Shown here: positions 21,800-31,539 of the stretch, piece after piece | Numbering within the stretch: the first letter of the stretch is position 1 | How the letters are laid out: the number at the start of each line of letters is the position of its first letter | NCBI GenBank assembly: GCA_905221615.1 | Contig: CAJNDT010004891.1 | Location: 531,244-595,243 of the forward strand | Direction of reading: 5' to 3' | Length of the DNA: 64,000 nt | Source: Symbiodinium sp. CCMP2592 | Taxonomy: Eukaryota; Sar; Dinophyceae; Suessiales; Symbiodiniaceae | Notes under the pieces: generated by a model | What the model saw: the letters and a program-made list of their open reading frames with translations, nothing else | The model's database searches: none | Told to the model about the DNA's origin: nothing | Made by a program: the position numbers and the translations under genes

Positions 21800-22189
21800 C
21801 AGGATTGCTCAAGGTCGAGCACAGTGACGAGTGCTCATTCTAAGAAAAGGGCCGTCAAAGAGTTAGGATTGAGACCTCAGGCTCAAGGTCAAGCTTGGTG
21901 ACGACTGCTCTCCTTAGAACGAGATCGTCAACACATTTAGTTGTGGAGAACAGGCAAAGCCAAATATCTCGACATTCAAGCTGGTGCCATCTGCACATGG
22001 CGGCAAAAAACATCCCACACTGGCCTTTCAGCTGACACGAAGTCAAGCGGTCCTTTAATCTCATGTCAAGCAGCCCGACAAGCTGTTCGTATTGACAGAT
22101 GCTGCACCATCTCTGTGCCCAGTTGCAAACCGGATGTCAGAGATCGCAGGAACTAAGCTCGGCTTTTGAAATCTCCTCTTAAGCAGATT
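21800..22189. other. 3' flank of alpha-galactosidase 2
   Basis: No gene recognised. Homologous to 16108-16489 and leads into EF-hand unit U6. Confidence 0.6.
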
Positions 22190-22960
22190 GGCAGGCTCGC
22201 GCTGCAGGCTCCTTGCAGGCCTGCCCCTCCCTCGCCGTTTGGCCTCCGATGTCACTCGAAGTTTCGCTCTGCAGGAAATCTGCGCGCGCGTGAACGATGC
22301 CCTGCGCAGAAAGGCCGGCAATTAACTCACTGCATGAAGCGGAAAATTCTGCCGCTCGCACCTTTGCAAGTCTTTCAGTGCAGGGCCAGACGCCGGACGC
22401 GCTGTTCGACGCTCTGGCCGCGGCCCAAGTTGAGAGGATTTCAAATGCCAATCGCTCTGTCGTGTCCGATCGACGGCAACATCGCCTCTTGGCCATAGGC
22501 TGCCGGTGGACAAGAAGTTCGCTGGCCAGACTTCCGGGCCCTCTTCGCGCAGCTCGAGCACGGCCCTCTTGGGGGCAATTCGAATGAATCGAGAGGAAGA
22601 CAAGAGCATACAAGAGCGCTGGATGAGAAAGCATGAACTCATGAGGCCTTCATTGGGCGAGGGGCAGCTGCAGCAGCCCGCACCTCGGGGTCCCCTCCTC
22701 CCGACGAATTTGGAAGCAGGTTGTGCAAGATCACCAGTGTGTCTTTGTGTGTTGCGTGCTGGCAAGGCTGTGGGTCACCTTCGATACCAACGCCGACGGT
22801 GGCATTTCCCGGGAGGATCTGCTGCATGAAATTCTGAAACTCCGCAGCTACAGAAGCCAGCGAGGGGGCTTGCGACGTGTTGCAACGTTGGCACCTGTCG
22901 CAGGAGTTCAAGAAGCAACTGGCGAATGTGCAGGCAGTCCAGCCCACTTGGCTCTGAAGG
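22190..22960 (+). CDS. EF-hand unit U6 (type II)
   Basis: Same head as U4 and the same exon order, ending with EF loop DTNADGGISRED (about 22783-22818) and QEFKKQLANVQA (about 22903-22940). After the EF exon it diverges from U4, carrying a CTGAAACTCCGCAGCTACAG stretch that resembles the remnant upstream of alpha-galactosidase 2 (AATGCCTCAACTCGGCAGC). This is the start of an incomplete third repeat; no third alpha-galactosidase follows. Confidence 0.5.
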
Positions 22961-23530
22961 GTTTTCATGCTTTGCATTCAGACCATGTGCAGGCCTCAGC
23001 AACAGGGGGTGTCACTCAGCCATCCTCGTCCCAGGCCGGGTGGAAGGATTTTTGTAGGAACGCTACTTTTGCCTTCTGACATCATCTCGGAAGAACTCGC
23101 ATTCAGCAACTGTAGTGGATTTCGGTGAAATCCGAGCTAGCTCGTCATCCTTCGTCTCAGATTTGCGCCTTTTGAAGCCGCAGCATGCCTGTGACACTGG
23201 GTGTGGAGCCCGTTACTTGGTCACGTGTGTTGCAACCTCTGCAGCGGATCGAATATTCGCAGGTGACTCGAACTCTTGAAGCATGAATGCCACACGTGCA
23301 AGCGATGTACAATGCTGGCCTAGATTGCGCATGGCATAAAGCCACATGGCAGCTTGAATTGCACAGCAGCACCAGGCTCTGTCGCATATACAAATCAAGC
23401 TGTGTGAGCTGGCGTGATTCGGGCCGGCCGAGAACTGTAGGCCTCAGGAGGCCCCAGGCAACGCCATAGGCATGCTGATCTTGCTGGTCAGGCTGGCCCG
23501 GCACCGTCGCTGAAGGACTGCACTTAAGAC
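22961..23530. other. no gene recognised
   Basis: Short frames only; no motif, repeat or exon-like boundary stands out. Confidence 0.4.
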
Positions 23531-23990
23531 CCCCTTTTCAGCAGCGGTGTCCTCCTTTCCCGGAAGTTTAGCGCCACTGCCATGTCACGTTGCAGGACAT
23601 CTGTTTGCGTGTCAGCGACACCTTGCAAAGGAAGGCCTGGTTTTGCTAGAAGTGCACATAAATAGACTAGCTGCGCCAGCGCGCGGCCCCTATTGTAATA
23701 GCCACTGTGCCCGGCATAGGCTAATAGTGCGTATAAGTTATGGTGTAAGTTCATTTAAGGTGTCTTCTTGTGTTCTTGACGCTCTGAAATTTCGCCTTCA
23801 GCACATTTGGAGCCTTTGGGTTGCACCTTCGGGTCATGCTGAGCCATGCTGGCGCCGGCTCACGCTTGGACGCCAATCGGGCCTGTCAACCAAAGACTGC
23901 CGCACCCTCGGTATTGTCAGCTCAGTTGACTTCATGATGTGGCGGACAGTCTTCTGGATTGTCTTCTATGCTACTTGTACCAGTGGTTTC
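23531..23990 (+). CDS. diverged EF-hand-unit exons
   Basis: LQDICLRVSDTLQRKAW (about 23592-23645, after CGTTG) matches the EICxRVNDALRRKA exon of the array. A later stretch, CVLDALKFRLQ (about 23769-23802), occupies the place of the GQTPDALFDALA exon. No EF loop follows before the MATE gene. Probably a decayed or highly diverged unit. Confidence 0.35.
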
Positions 23991-24389
23991 TGCATCCTCC
24001 ATACTAGTACTGTCATTTAACTCTGCAAAGGGTTGAGCCTGCGGGCCCCGCCACCCAGCTACACAAACGTGGATGTCTTCGAAGACAAGAGAACAAAGCG
24101 GAGATGTTGCACTGTGGGAGGGGGCGGGGCTGTGGGTTGACCGAAGCAGTGCCACAAAAGCAGGTTTTGGAGAAGAAGAGCAAGAATTCGGGCATGCCTG
24201 CATGCCACCAACAACACGAATTGGCATCCAGCGAAGGCGACGCGGAGCGACTTGCGACTCCCCGAAACCTCGCAGCTCCCGAAACGATCCGAAGCTGAGG
24301 TTGCAGCCTCGAACCTCGGTTCCACCGGTGCCCAGCAGACTCAGGGGCAAGGCGAAGACCATCGGAGCCGCCAAGGACGGCGGCCTTGA
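23991..24389 (+). other. possible 5' region of the MATE gene
   Basis: A + frame from 24073 encodes a basic, Ser/Arg-rich peptide that might be an N-terminal or plastid-targeting extension of the transporter. The transporter frame itself has a stop at 24387, so any upstream exon must be joined by an unresolved intron. No firm start codon. Confidence 0.25.
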
Positions 24390-26444
24390 GGCGACGGCCG
24401 AAGAAGAGCAGACCAGTTCATTCGAATTGAATCTGAAGCATCCGAGCAGGCGAAGCCGACCCGACAGATCTTCAGCTTGGCGTGGCCAGCGGTTTTGGGA
24501 GCATCAATCGACCCGCTGCTTTCGCTTCTAGACACATACTGGGTGTCGCGATGCCTGGGAATGCTCTCCCTGGCCGCCTTGGGCCCCGCTCTCAACGTCG
24601 AGGACAATCCATGCCAGCGGTGCAGCAAGGAAGTCCAGGGCCAGCGACTTTGCCTTGCAGGATTGGATGTTCGACATCCTGAAGACCGTTCAAGTACCTG
24701 TGCGCTCACTGACTTCGGAGTCTGCGGCGGCTGGTCGACCCAAGGAGGTGCAGGAAACCTTGTCGCAGGCGGAGCCAAATTTCCAGCCGTCTCAGGTCGA
24801 AGCAGAGGGCATGCACATCCCCAGCAGCATTTGGCTTCCCGTCCTTGCCTGCAGGCATTGTGCTTCTGCTGGAGGGTTGGACTTGCCGTCGTAGCCTGGC
24901 TGCCTTTGCAATGGCTGTCGTTTTCGATGATCTTGCTTTCTCACCCCCACAATATTGAGATTGCTTCAGAATCTGAGTACCGGGCCAATTACATTGAGCA
25001 GATGGCGGCTGAGGCCCTTCTCGGATCGGCGCTTTCGACCTGCCTTTTGAGACTCTCATCCGTTGAAGCCTCGTCGCCTCTGTCGCTTAGCCCGTTTAAA
25101 GGGGCTTCGAGTTGTTTTATCAGAAGGGGCATCGACCACAGCCAAGGCTTGAGCCTGCCAAGGCCTATCTTGCCAGCGCCTGATGGGCTTCTTTTTGCTA
25201 TCACCACCCCATGCAGGCGGTGACTTGCCTCGCTCCGAGGTCCCGAGGCTGTGCGGTGCACCGGGGCTGCTGACACTGATCGTTCTTCAGGCGGCGCTCT
25301 CGGGTGCTTTCCGCGACACCACGGCAGTGCTGCGCCTGGTCCTGCTGGGCGCCGGGCTGAATGCGGTGCTGACACCACTCGGCGTTGTGACTTTGCACGG
25401 CGGCACCGCTGGGTGCCCGTTGGCATGCTTTGTCGCTTGAGTCCATGATGCTGTGATATGCTGTGCTGTGTGAATTGCTCGCATCAGGGCTGCGTGGGCA
25501 ACGACGGCAGCTTGCTACGTGTCTGCCGTTGCTGCCTGGATCCTTGTCGCCCGCAGGCCGTCCAGCGGAGAGCCCTGGTTGCCACCGCCAGGGCAGGTCT
25601 TTGCTTCGGCTTTCCTGGGGAAGCCCAGCCCGAACCAGAGCGCCAGCAGTCAGAAGAATTGGATGGCTCTGCTAAAGGCAAATGCCGCAATGTCCGTGCG
25701 AACATTTTCATCGCTCACAACATGGCTGGTAGCTTGTGCCATCATCACAAAGATTGGTGTGGCACCTCGGCCCTGGCATTCAGCCGTCGCTTTTGTTTGC
25801 TGCTTTGGCCGCTTTGGCTGCTTTTGCGCCTTTCATTCCAGCTCTTGGAGCAGTTGCCAACAAAGGCACCTTTGGCGGCACACACCTGCATGACGAAAAC
25901 CTTCCTGATGCTGCTGTACTTGCTGTACGGCTTCCAGCTTGCAGCACAGGTTTTGGTCAGTGCCGACGTTGTCCGTGGCGACCCGCAGCGTGCCCGCAAG
26001 ACCGCGGTCCACGCAATCCGCCTGGGTATGGTCGTGGCAAGCTTTGCTGCTCTGAGCCTTTGGCTCGGCCACGATTTCATTGCGAGTGTTCTTGTTAGAG
26101 ACGAGACCGTGACAGCTGCGTTCGCCACCCTGGTTCCACCGGCAATGGCCATGCTGCTCATCTACGGTGTGATGTGGGTGGCCGACGGAGTTCTCTACGG
26201 TCTCGGCGAGTATGTTTGGACAGCCAAGTGCACCTCCTACGCAGGTGCTGCAGCAGTTGCCGTCATGCTCCTCCTTGCCCGCCGAAACGTCAGTGCGGTG
26301 GAAGTTTGGTGGAGCCTGAATATCATGATGGCGATCCGAGCCATTTTTGGAGTCCGGAAGGTTTTCTTCTCGCGGAGCTCTCCCTTGTCGAGGCGCTCAC
26401 TGCAGCTGGTCCCGGCCGGTGCCGAAAATGGCAACCCTGCCTAG
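24390..26444 (+). CDS. MATE-family (DinF-like) multidrug/metabolite efflux transporter
   Basis: Cation-coupled membrane efflux protein of the DinF branch, inferred from the order of family landmarks. Exon ending 24596: SLAWPAVLGASIDPLLSLLD, then VSRCLGMLSLAALGPALN. Exon from 24661: DWMFDILKTVQVPVRSLTSE, then KEVQETLSQ. Exon from 24855: ALCFCWRVGLAVVAWLPL. Exon around 25240-25400: LCGAPGLLTLIVLQAALSG, FRDTTAVLRLVLLGAGLN. Exon around 25640-25761: ALLKANAAMSVRTFSSLTTW. Last exon from about 25866: APLAAHTC, YLLYGFQLAAQVLV, stop 26442-26444. Intron 24597-24660 is GT-AG; 24769-24854 and 25762-25865 are best read as GC-AG (for the former a GT donor at 24796 also keeps frame). The segment 24917-25230 and the 5' end are not resolved. 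EF-hand units flank it on both sides. Confidence 0.8.
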
Positions 26445-26479
26445 TAGCTGCAAAACAAGTCGCCACTTCAAGGATCAAG

Positions 26480-27140
26480 GATCGGTGACATATGCATGCC
26501 TTTTGACGTCTTGGGAGTGTTTCTGTGTGCAGGGACAGACGTCGGACACGCTGTTCGATGCCTTGGTCACGGCCCAAGTTCAGTCGGCAGTCGCTCTGTC
26601 GCTCTATGTCGCTCTCCCCTCCACGGCACCATGACTCCTGCCCAAGAGTCACAGGCCGCCGGTGGACAAGAAGTTCGCTGGCCCGACTTTCGAGCCCTCT
26701 TCGCGCAGCTCGAGCCCGGCTCTCTTACTGTACTGTGCGGGCAATGCGAGTTCTTCGAAGTGAAGAGCAGTATGCAGAATGGAAGCAGCATCGGCAGATG
26801 AGGCCGTCGTTGTCAGAAGGTCAGCTACAACAGCTCGCAGCTTGGGGACAGTCCTCCAAAACTGCCAACTGTTTTTTTCCCCAGCTTTGCAAAGTGCCAA
26901 GGCTCTGGGTTACTTTCGACACCAATGCGGATGGTGGCATCTCAAGGGAGGACGGGTGCTTGCATGCGCGGCAGCAATCGCTTGCAAGTCGGGTTCAGGT
27001 GCTGGTCCCTGGTGGGTTGAAGCGTAAAGAGATATGATATATACTTGCAAGTTGAGCTAGTGGTGGGTTGAAGCATAATATCAAGCATATAGAGACTCTG
27101 CAGGAATTCAAGAAGCAGCTGGCCAATGTTGAGGCACTCT
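26480..27140 (+). CDS. EF-hand unit U7 (diverged)
   Basis: Begins 36 bases after the MATE stop. Exons: GQTSDTLFDALVTAQVQ (from about 26532, after GTGCAG), AGGQEVRWPDFRALFAQLEP (about 26658-26720), RPSLSEGQLQQ (about 26800-26835), LWVTFDTNADGGISRED (about 26903-26955) and QEFKKQLANVEA (about 27102-27137). Protein-level identity to U2-U6 is high, but introns have diverged, so this is an older duplicate. The last intron contains a small tandem repeat of GGTGGGTTGAAGC (27010 and 27061). Confidence 0.55.
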
Positions 27141-27409
27141 GAAGGGTCCTCGACGAGAAGGGTTGCAAAGATGGAATGCAGAATCCCGCGCAGGCTTCGG
27201 CAAAAGCTGGCGCCACAAAAACGAACGTGTCAGAGGTCGGATGGCCAAGTCGTAAGACAAACCTCATGCTGCACGTGCTGCCAGTACGTGCGGAGCCAGT
27301 GGATGAACTCCGATGGCTCGCATCAGCAGCATAGCTGAGCTTGATAGCTTTTCATGCGAGTGCGCACTCGCTATCCCAAGTGTACGATATTGACACTGGC
27401 ATGTTTGGC
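27141..27409. other. intergenic between EF-hand unit and CinA-Nudix gene
   Basis: No gene recognised. The frame from 27126 is short and motif-free. The upstream extension of the CinA-Nudix frame (27354-27431) lacks conserved features. Confidence 0.4.
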
Positions 27410-27429
27410 TGATCCCTTCACCTTTGCAG
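27410..27429 (+). promoter_or_regulatory. candidate spliced-leader trans-splice acceptor
   Basis: A pyrimidine-rich stretch ending CCTTTGCAG lies two bases before the ATG at 27432. Dinoflagellate mRNAs receive a spliced leader by trans-splicing at an AG, so this is a plausible acceptor giving a very short 5' UTR. It also supports ATG 27432 over the in-frame ATG 27354. Confidence 0.4.
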
Positions 27430-27431
27430 CC

Positions 27432-28793
27432 ATGGACCCACTTTTTCGGTCCGTGGTCCTTAGTTCCAGGCGCTTAGGTTCCTTGAGCGAGGTGGGAGCA
27501 GAAGCCGCGGCGGCACTGAAAGGGGCGAAGCAGAATGTGAGCATTTTTGAGAGCACCACAGCAGGTCTCATCCAGGCTTCGCTTCAGTCGGTGCCTGGGG
27601 CATCTTCTTACACTACCTGCGGTGCCGTGACCTACGGAAAAGACAAGGCACAGGCCGTTCTAGGCAGCATGGATCTGTCCATGCCTAGGCCTACGGATGG
27701 TCCGTCTTACAAAGAGTCCAAGAGGCAATGGACACAACGATTGGCGAGATACAAGCGCCAAGAAGTGGGGTCGACTTGGTGCATCTGCGAAAGCGGGGCG
27801 TGTGGCCCAACTTTCACTTTTCCAGATGTAACAAAAGGCTTCACGGCCATCTTCGTCTCGGGGCCTGTTGAAAAGGGCCTCTTCGTGGAGTCTGAGACGA
27901 ACGAGCGGGAAGAGAACATGTGGGGCTTTACGAAGCTGGCCTTGGATCTTCTTGCGGAGTGCATTCGCGAGAGTTCGGAAGCGGGGGCAACGGAGGCTAC
28001 AAAGGTCTTGGTCGCCAAGGAAGACCGCTACGGAGGCGTCGAGGCAGAGGTGCTGGGGGAGAGCCCTTTCCCCGTTAGCTTTGCCTCCGAGCTGCGTGGA
28101 TCCCTGGAAGCCTGGAGCAGAGCTGGAAAGCAGGGAATTTGGCTGAAGCTGCCACTGGAGGCAGCTGCCTGCGTGGGTCCGGCGGCTGCAGAGGGTTTTG
28201 AGTTTCATCATGCTAAAGCTGACTACGTGCTGATGACACGCTGGTTGGGGGAGGGCCCCAGCACTTTACCAAAGTACGGTTTCACGCAGGTGGGCGTCGG
28301 GGGTGTGGTTCTGAACAGCAAAGGCGAGGTCCTCATGGTGCAGGAGAGGGTTTCTCCTATCCCACAATTTCAAGGATCCTGGAAGCTGCCCGGTGGATTG
28401 GCGGATCCCAGCGAGGATTTCGCAGAGACCGTGGTGCGGGAAGTGAGGGAAGAGACTGGGATTACAGCCAAGTTCCTGAATTTGGTGAGTGTACGCCATA
28501 GCCACGGATATAGATTCGGGCAGGATGACATCTATGTGATTGTCAAGCTGCAGGCAGTCGAGGAGACGATCTCCATCGACACACACGAGCTCGGCGACGC
28601 ACGGTGGATGAACCCGGACCATGTCAAGTCCTTGATCGTCGAGCCCGGCCAGCCATATGATGGCAGGGTGACAAAGAACACCTGGCAGGATATTTCAAAC
28701 GCGCGGCATGGCGCAGCGATTGAGGGGACTCCTCTGCCAAACTCTCGAGGTGGAAAGATGTCAATGCTTTACGCGGGACCGAAGCCATCCTAG
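27432..28793 (+). CDS. CinA/PncC amidohydrolase-Nudix hydrolase fusion
   Basis: A single uninterrupted 453-codon frame. Residues about 15-160 match the CinA C-terminal (PncC, nicotinamide-nucleotide amidase) fold: FESTTAGLIQASLQSVPGAS with the family's E-S-x-T active-site segment near 40-43, then TYGKDKAQAVLGS, and ESGACGPTFTFPDVTKGF in place of the GxAGP loop. Residues about 215-300 resemble the pre-Nudix region of the NUDT6/plant NUDX group (GIWLKLPLEAAACV, GFEFHHAKADYVLMTRWL, GFTQVGVGGVVLN). A perfect Nudix box, G-x5-E-x7-REVREETGI, spans residues 322-344. The MoCF half of classical CinA is absent. Nudix enzymes of this group cleave NADH or ADP-ribose, and PncC deamidates NMN, so a role in pyridine-nucleotide turnover is inferred. 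Lack of introns among intron-rich neighbours suggests retroposition. Confidence 0.85.
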   Translation: MDPLFRSVVLSSRRLGSLSEVGAEAAAALKGAKQNVSIFESTTAGLIQASLQSVPGASSYTTCGAVTYGKDKAQAVLGSMDLSMPRPTDGPSYKESKRQWTQRLARYKRQEVGSTWCICESGACGPTFTFPDVTKGFTAIFVSGPVEKGLFVESETNEREENMWGFTKLALDLLAECIRESSEAGATEATKVLVAKEDRYGGVEAEVLGESPFPVSFASELRGSLEAWSRAGKQGIWLKLPLEAAACVGPAAAEGFEFHHAKADYVLMTRWLGEGPSTLPKYGFTQVGVGGVVLNSKGEVLMVQERVSPIPQFQGSWKLPGGLADPSEDFAETVVREVREETGITAKFLNLVSVRHSHGYRFGQDDIYVIVKLQAVEETISIDTHELGDARWMNPDHVKSLIVEPGQPYDGRVTKNTWQDISNARHGAAIEGTPLPNSRGGKMSMLYAGPKPS

Positions 28794-29060
28794 GCTGAAG
28801 CCCTCAACAGAACGCGATTTTCCAACACTTCCACGGATGTCGCGTTGTGTACCAATAGCCTCACCGTCTTCGGGCTTGCCAAAAAAAGGCTGTCTATGTG
28901 CAGGAGACATGGGTCGTCATCACTTCGTATGAAGCCTCCTTCCGAGGAAGTCTGCTCGATGGTCACTGCCATGCTGCGCAGAGAAGGGAAGACCCAGGAC
29001 TGGGCTGCGACTACCCTCTATACTACTTAACACATAATACATAATATTTGTACAGCACGT
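28794..29060. other. no gene recognised
   Basis: 3' flank of the CinA-Nudix gene; nothing recognisable before the AT-rich repeat. Confidence 0.4.
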
Positions 29061-29061
29061 A

Positions 29062-29063
29062 TG

Positions 29064-29103
<40 letters not shown>

Positions 29104-29185
29104 TTATATCTATATCTATATCTATATTTATATTTATATTTATATTTATATTTATATATTATTGCAAGCATAATATATATATATA

Positions 29186-29220
<35 letters not shown>

Positions 29221-29283
29221 ATGTATATATATATATATGTTTATATATATATATATATACACGTATTTAATAAAAAATATATA
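29062..29283 (+). repeat. (TA)n / TTTATA / GTATAT microsatellite
   Basis: About 220 bases of TA, TATTTA and TATATG units, self-complementary and able to extrude cruciforms. Ile/Tyr-rich frames through it are artefacts. Confidence 0.95.
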
Positions 29284-29349
29284 TAGTACATATTCTGGCA
29301 TAATATCGTTTGGATGCTTTGAGTGTGCAAAGCGCGGCGGCATAGCGCC

Positions 29350-29900
29350 TCCCGTAAAGGATCAGCTGTTCGACGCCTTGGCTGGAGTCCCAGTGCTTTC
29401 GACTTCCCACTTCGTGTGCCGTCTTTGCTTGGCAGCTTGGAATTCTGGGTTAGAGCGGTTAGAGTTTTGGGTCATGTAGTTTGTTGATGAGACTCTGTGC
29501 ATTAGGCCAACGGCCGCCAAGACGTGACATGGTCTGATTTCCACGCTCTCTTTGCGCAGCTGCTGCCGGATCTGGCAGCCAGGGGCTTACTGACTTCGAG
29601 AAACGTAAATGCCTGTGGCGAATTACTGACTTCGCGAAGTAACATGAAAACCTGTCACGAACGGACGAACGTGTGGATGGGAGGAGAGCCAGCTACAAGA
29701 GCTCTGGCAACACTTCGACAAAAATGGGGAAGCTGGCTCAGACTCGGGGTCTTTACGGCTCAGGGCCTGATCGATTGGCACGGCTCAGGACGGCGGTGTC
29801 TCCAGAGAAGAGTTCCATCGCGCTCTGGGGACGGTCAGCAAATCTGCTGAAGAAGCAGCGCAGGAGCTTGGCGCACGCAGACGACACACACCATGCGCTC
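29350..29900 (+). CDS. EF-hand unit U8
   Basis: Diverged member of the array: KDQLFDALAGVPV (about 29355-29395), QDVTWSDFHALFAQLLPDL (about 29519-29577), QLQELWQHFDKNG (to 29728) and DGGVSREEFHRALGTVSK (from 29789). Joining 29728 to 29789 removes a 60-bp intron with a GA donor (GGG followed by GAAGCT) and a CTCAG acceptor, and restores a perfect EF loop, DKNGDGGVSREE, with Glu at position 12. Downstream codons (SAEEAAQELGA) continue as helix. The 5' exon EICxRV is not seen. Confidence 0.55.
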
Positions 29901-30059
29901 TGTTGAGCTTGCTAACCTGAGGACGTCTGCTCTCGCGTAGTCGCAGCCCTCATGCGTGAGGGGAAGCGGAACCGGCCCGTCTTTTCCATTCACGATGCAG
30001 CTGGCACCGCTGTCCTCGTGCGTTGTTTCAGCCCCCGGACAGCTGTCGAGTAACTGTGG

Positions 30060-31013
30060 CAGGTCGGTGACCGAGCTATTCGATGCACTCGCGGGGACGA
30101 GGAGCCGCAACTAAGCGGGATTTCTCAAGCGCATGGCCTTTGACACAGACCCTACTGAACAAGGTAGAGCGGGCGAGCCCTTCAGCGCTGCCTCTGGCCA
30201 GGAGCACCGTCCAGTCGAAGGACTTCGCTGACTTCTTCAGAGTCATCGAGCCGGTTGCTCTGTTCTCGCACGGCCTTCTCACACACAGCGAAGCCATGAG
30301 CATCCCGACGAGGCCTAGCATCACCCACCAGCAACTGGAGCTCCTCTGGCGAACGTTTGACAAGGCCTCGTTGCAGTTGCAGAGCTATTCTGATGACTCA
30401 CGACCGGCAATAAGACTCATAATGATTTTGTGATTGCGACAAAGGCTCACCAGATCAGAACTCCCGGTGACTCGAATAATGAAACTAGCAGTTATCATGC
30501 TTGTCACCGTCTTCCGCTTCTTCTTCTTCTTCATCAACATCATCAACACCAGCAGCATCAACATCTCCAACATTTCCATGGGTCCTTGCTGCAGTCCCTG
30601 TGTTTAGGGTTCAGGCAACAGGGGTTTAGTAAATAAGCAACAGAGCTGGGAGAAGAGCGGGCTACATCGACAACATCGGGTTCATAAGACGCCATTCGTG
30701 TTACTGGTACGGCTGAAAGACGAATGAGAGATAATGAGAGTGTCAAGAGCAATGATCACGCCGATATGGGAGATTCCGAAAACAGGGGTACCTTATTTTG
30801 GGGTCCTGATAATTGTGATCCTACTATTTAGGGTACTATATTAGGGTCCCCTATTTTCGGAAACCTCCATATGGGTCGCCCGGTCCAATGTAGAAAAAGT
30901 AATCAGCAGACCCCGGAGCCTACCAAGGCTCAAGTCTTTCATCCCCGAAGCTGACGTTCTGAGAGGATGGAGACGGCAGCGTTACAAGGGAGGAATTCCA
31001 GATGGGCTTGCAG
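30060..31013 (+). CDS. EF-hand unit U9, EF loop split by a 601-bp intron
   Basis: Exons: RSVTELFDALAG (about 30063-30100), QSKDFADFFRVIEP (about 30211-30252), RPSITHQQLELLWRTFDK (about 30311-30364) and DGDGSVTREEFQMGLQ (30966-31013). Exon 30364 ends FDK before GCCTCG (GC donor) and the next starts after GAGAG at 30966; the join gives the canonical loop DKDGDGSVTREE. The intervening intron is unusually long for this window and contains inverted-repeat element copy 1 (30768-30868). Order and sequence place it in the same family as U0-U8. Confidence 0.55.
30768..30868 (+). mobile_element. inverted-repeat miniature element, copy 1 (101 bp)
   Basis: Terminal inverted repeats GGGAGATTCCGAAAACAGGG at the left and its near-complement ending CGGAAACCTCC at the right, flanked by the 4-bp direct repeat ATAT (30764-30767, 30869-30872). 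The interior is TA/GGTACC-rich and partly palindromic, with no coding capacity, so it is a MITE-like non-autonomous element. It lies inside the intron of U9. Confidence 0.85.
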
Positions 31014-31530
31014 CCCGGGCGATAGCCTCAGTCTGTTTTCAAGTTGGTCGTCGCCGCGACGGGCGAAGGTCTTTCACGGCCAAATTGGAGCCGTCTTGTA
31101 TCAAGCTTTGGTGTCAAGACTGTGCTCTTCTTCTCCGCAAGGTCCGTGGCCCTCGCGCCTCCCATGCCGGCCGAGCACATAGCGACATGTGGACGTTTTT
31201 GCCGGTGTGAATCGGTGTGCGGTAGAGTGTAGAGTCTTCCCTGCTCTGCCAGGCCGGCGCTGTGCCAGACATGCAAATCCAGGAGCGCAGAAGATGGAGT
31301 TCACATGCCATTCGCTTCAATGTCAAGTTATTCCCCCGTCCTTGCGTGGGCTGTGCAGGCGCCTTCGGATTTGTCGTCGGCTCTCTGGGCTGCCATGTCC
31401 GAGGTCAGGGCCGGGCAGAGCCGTCTCCAAGGTCTACTGTGAGTCTGGGCTGAGCCAGGTGGCTGCGCTGAGAGCACCGAGCGCGCGGCGGACTTAGATC
31501 GACCTTCCGAAGCCTGACTCAGTCGTGCCT
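31014..31530. other. no clear exon
   Basis: Open frames are Arg/Ser/Cys-rich and overlap on both strands. No motif. It may be intron between EF-hand exons. Confidence 0.35.
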
Positions 31531-31539
31531 GTCGTGCTC

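Noticed and set aside
27399-27415. Relict spliced leader upstream of the CinA-Nudix gene (GGCATGTTTGGCTGATC)
   Set aside because: It shares only a TTTGGCT core with the dinoflagellate spliced leader as I remember it, with an insertion and mismatches; chance similarity is likely.
27354-27431. Upstream ATG of the CinA-Nudix frame as the start
   Set aside because: The extra 26 codons are unlike the family and contain the pyrimidine-rich CCTTTGCAG, which looks like an acceptor immediately before ATG 27432.
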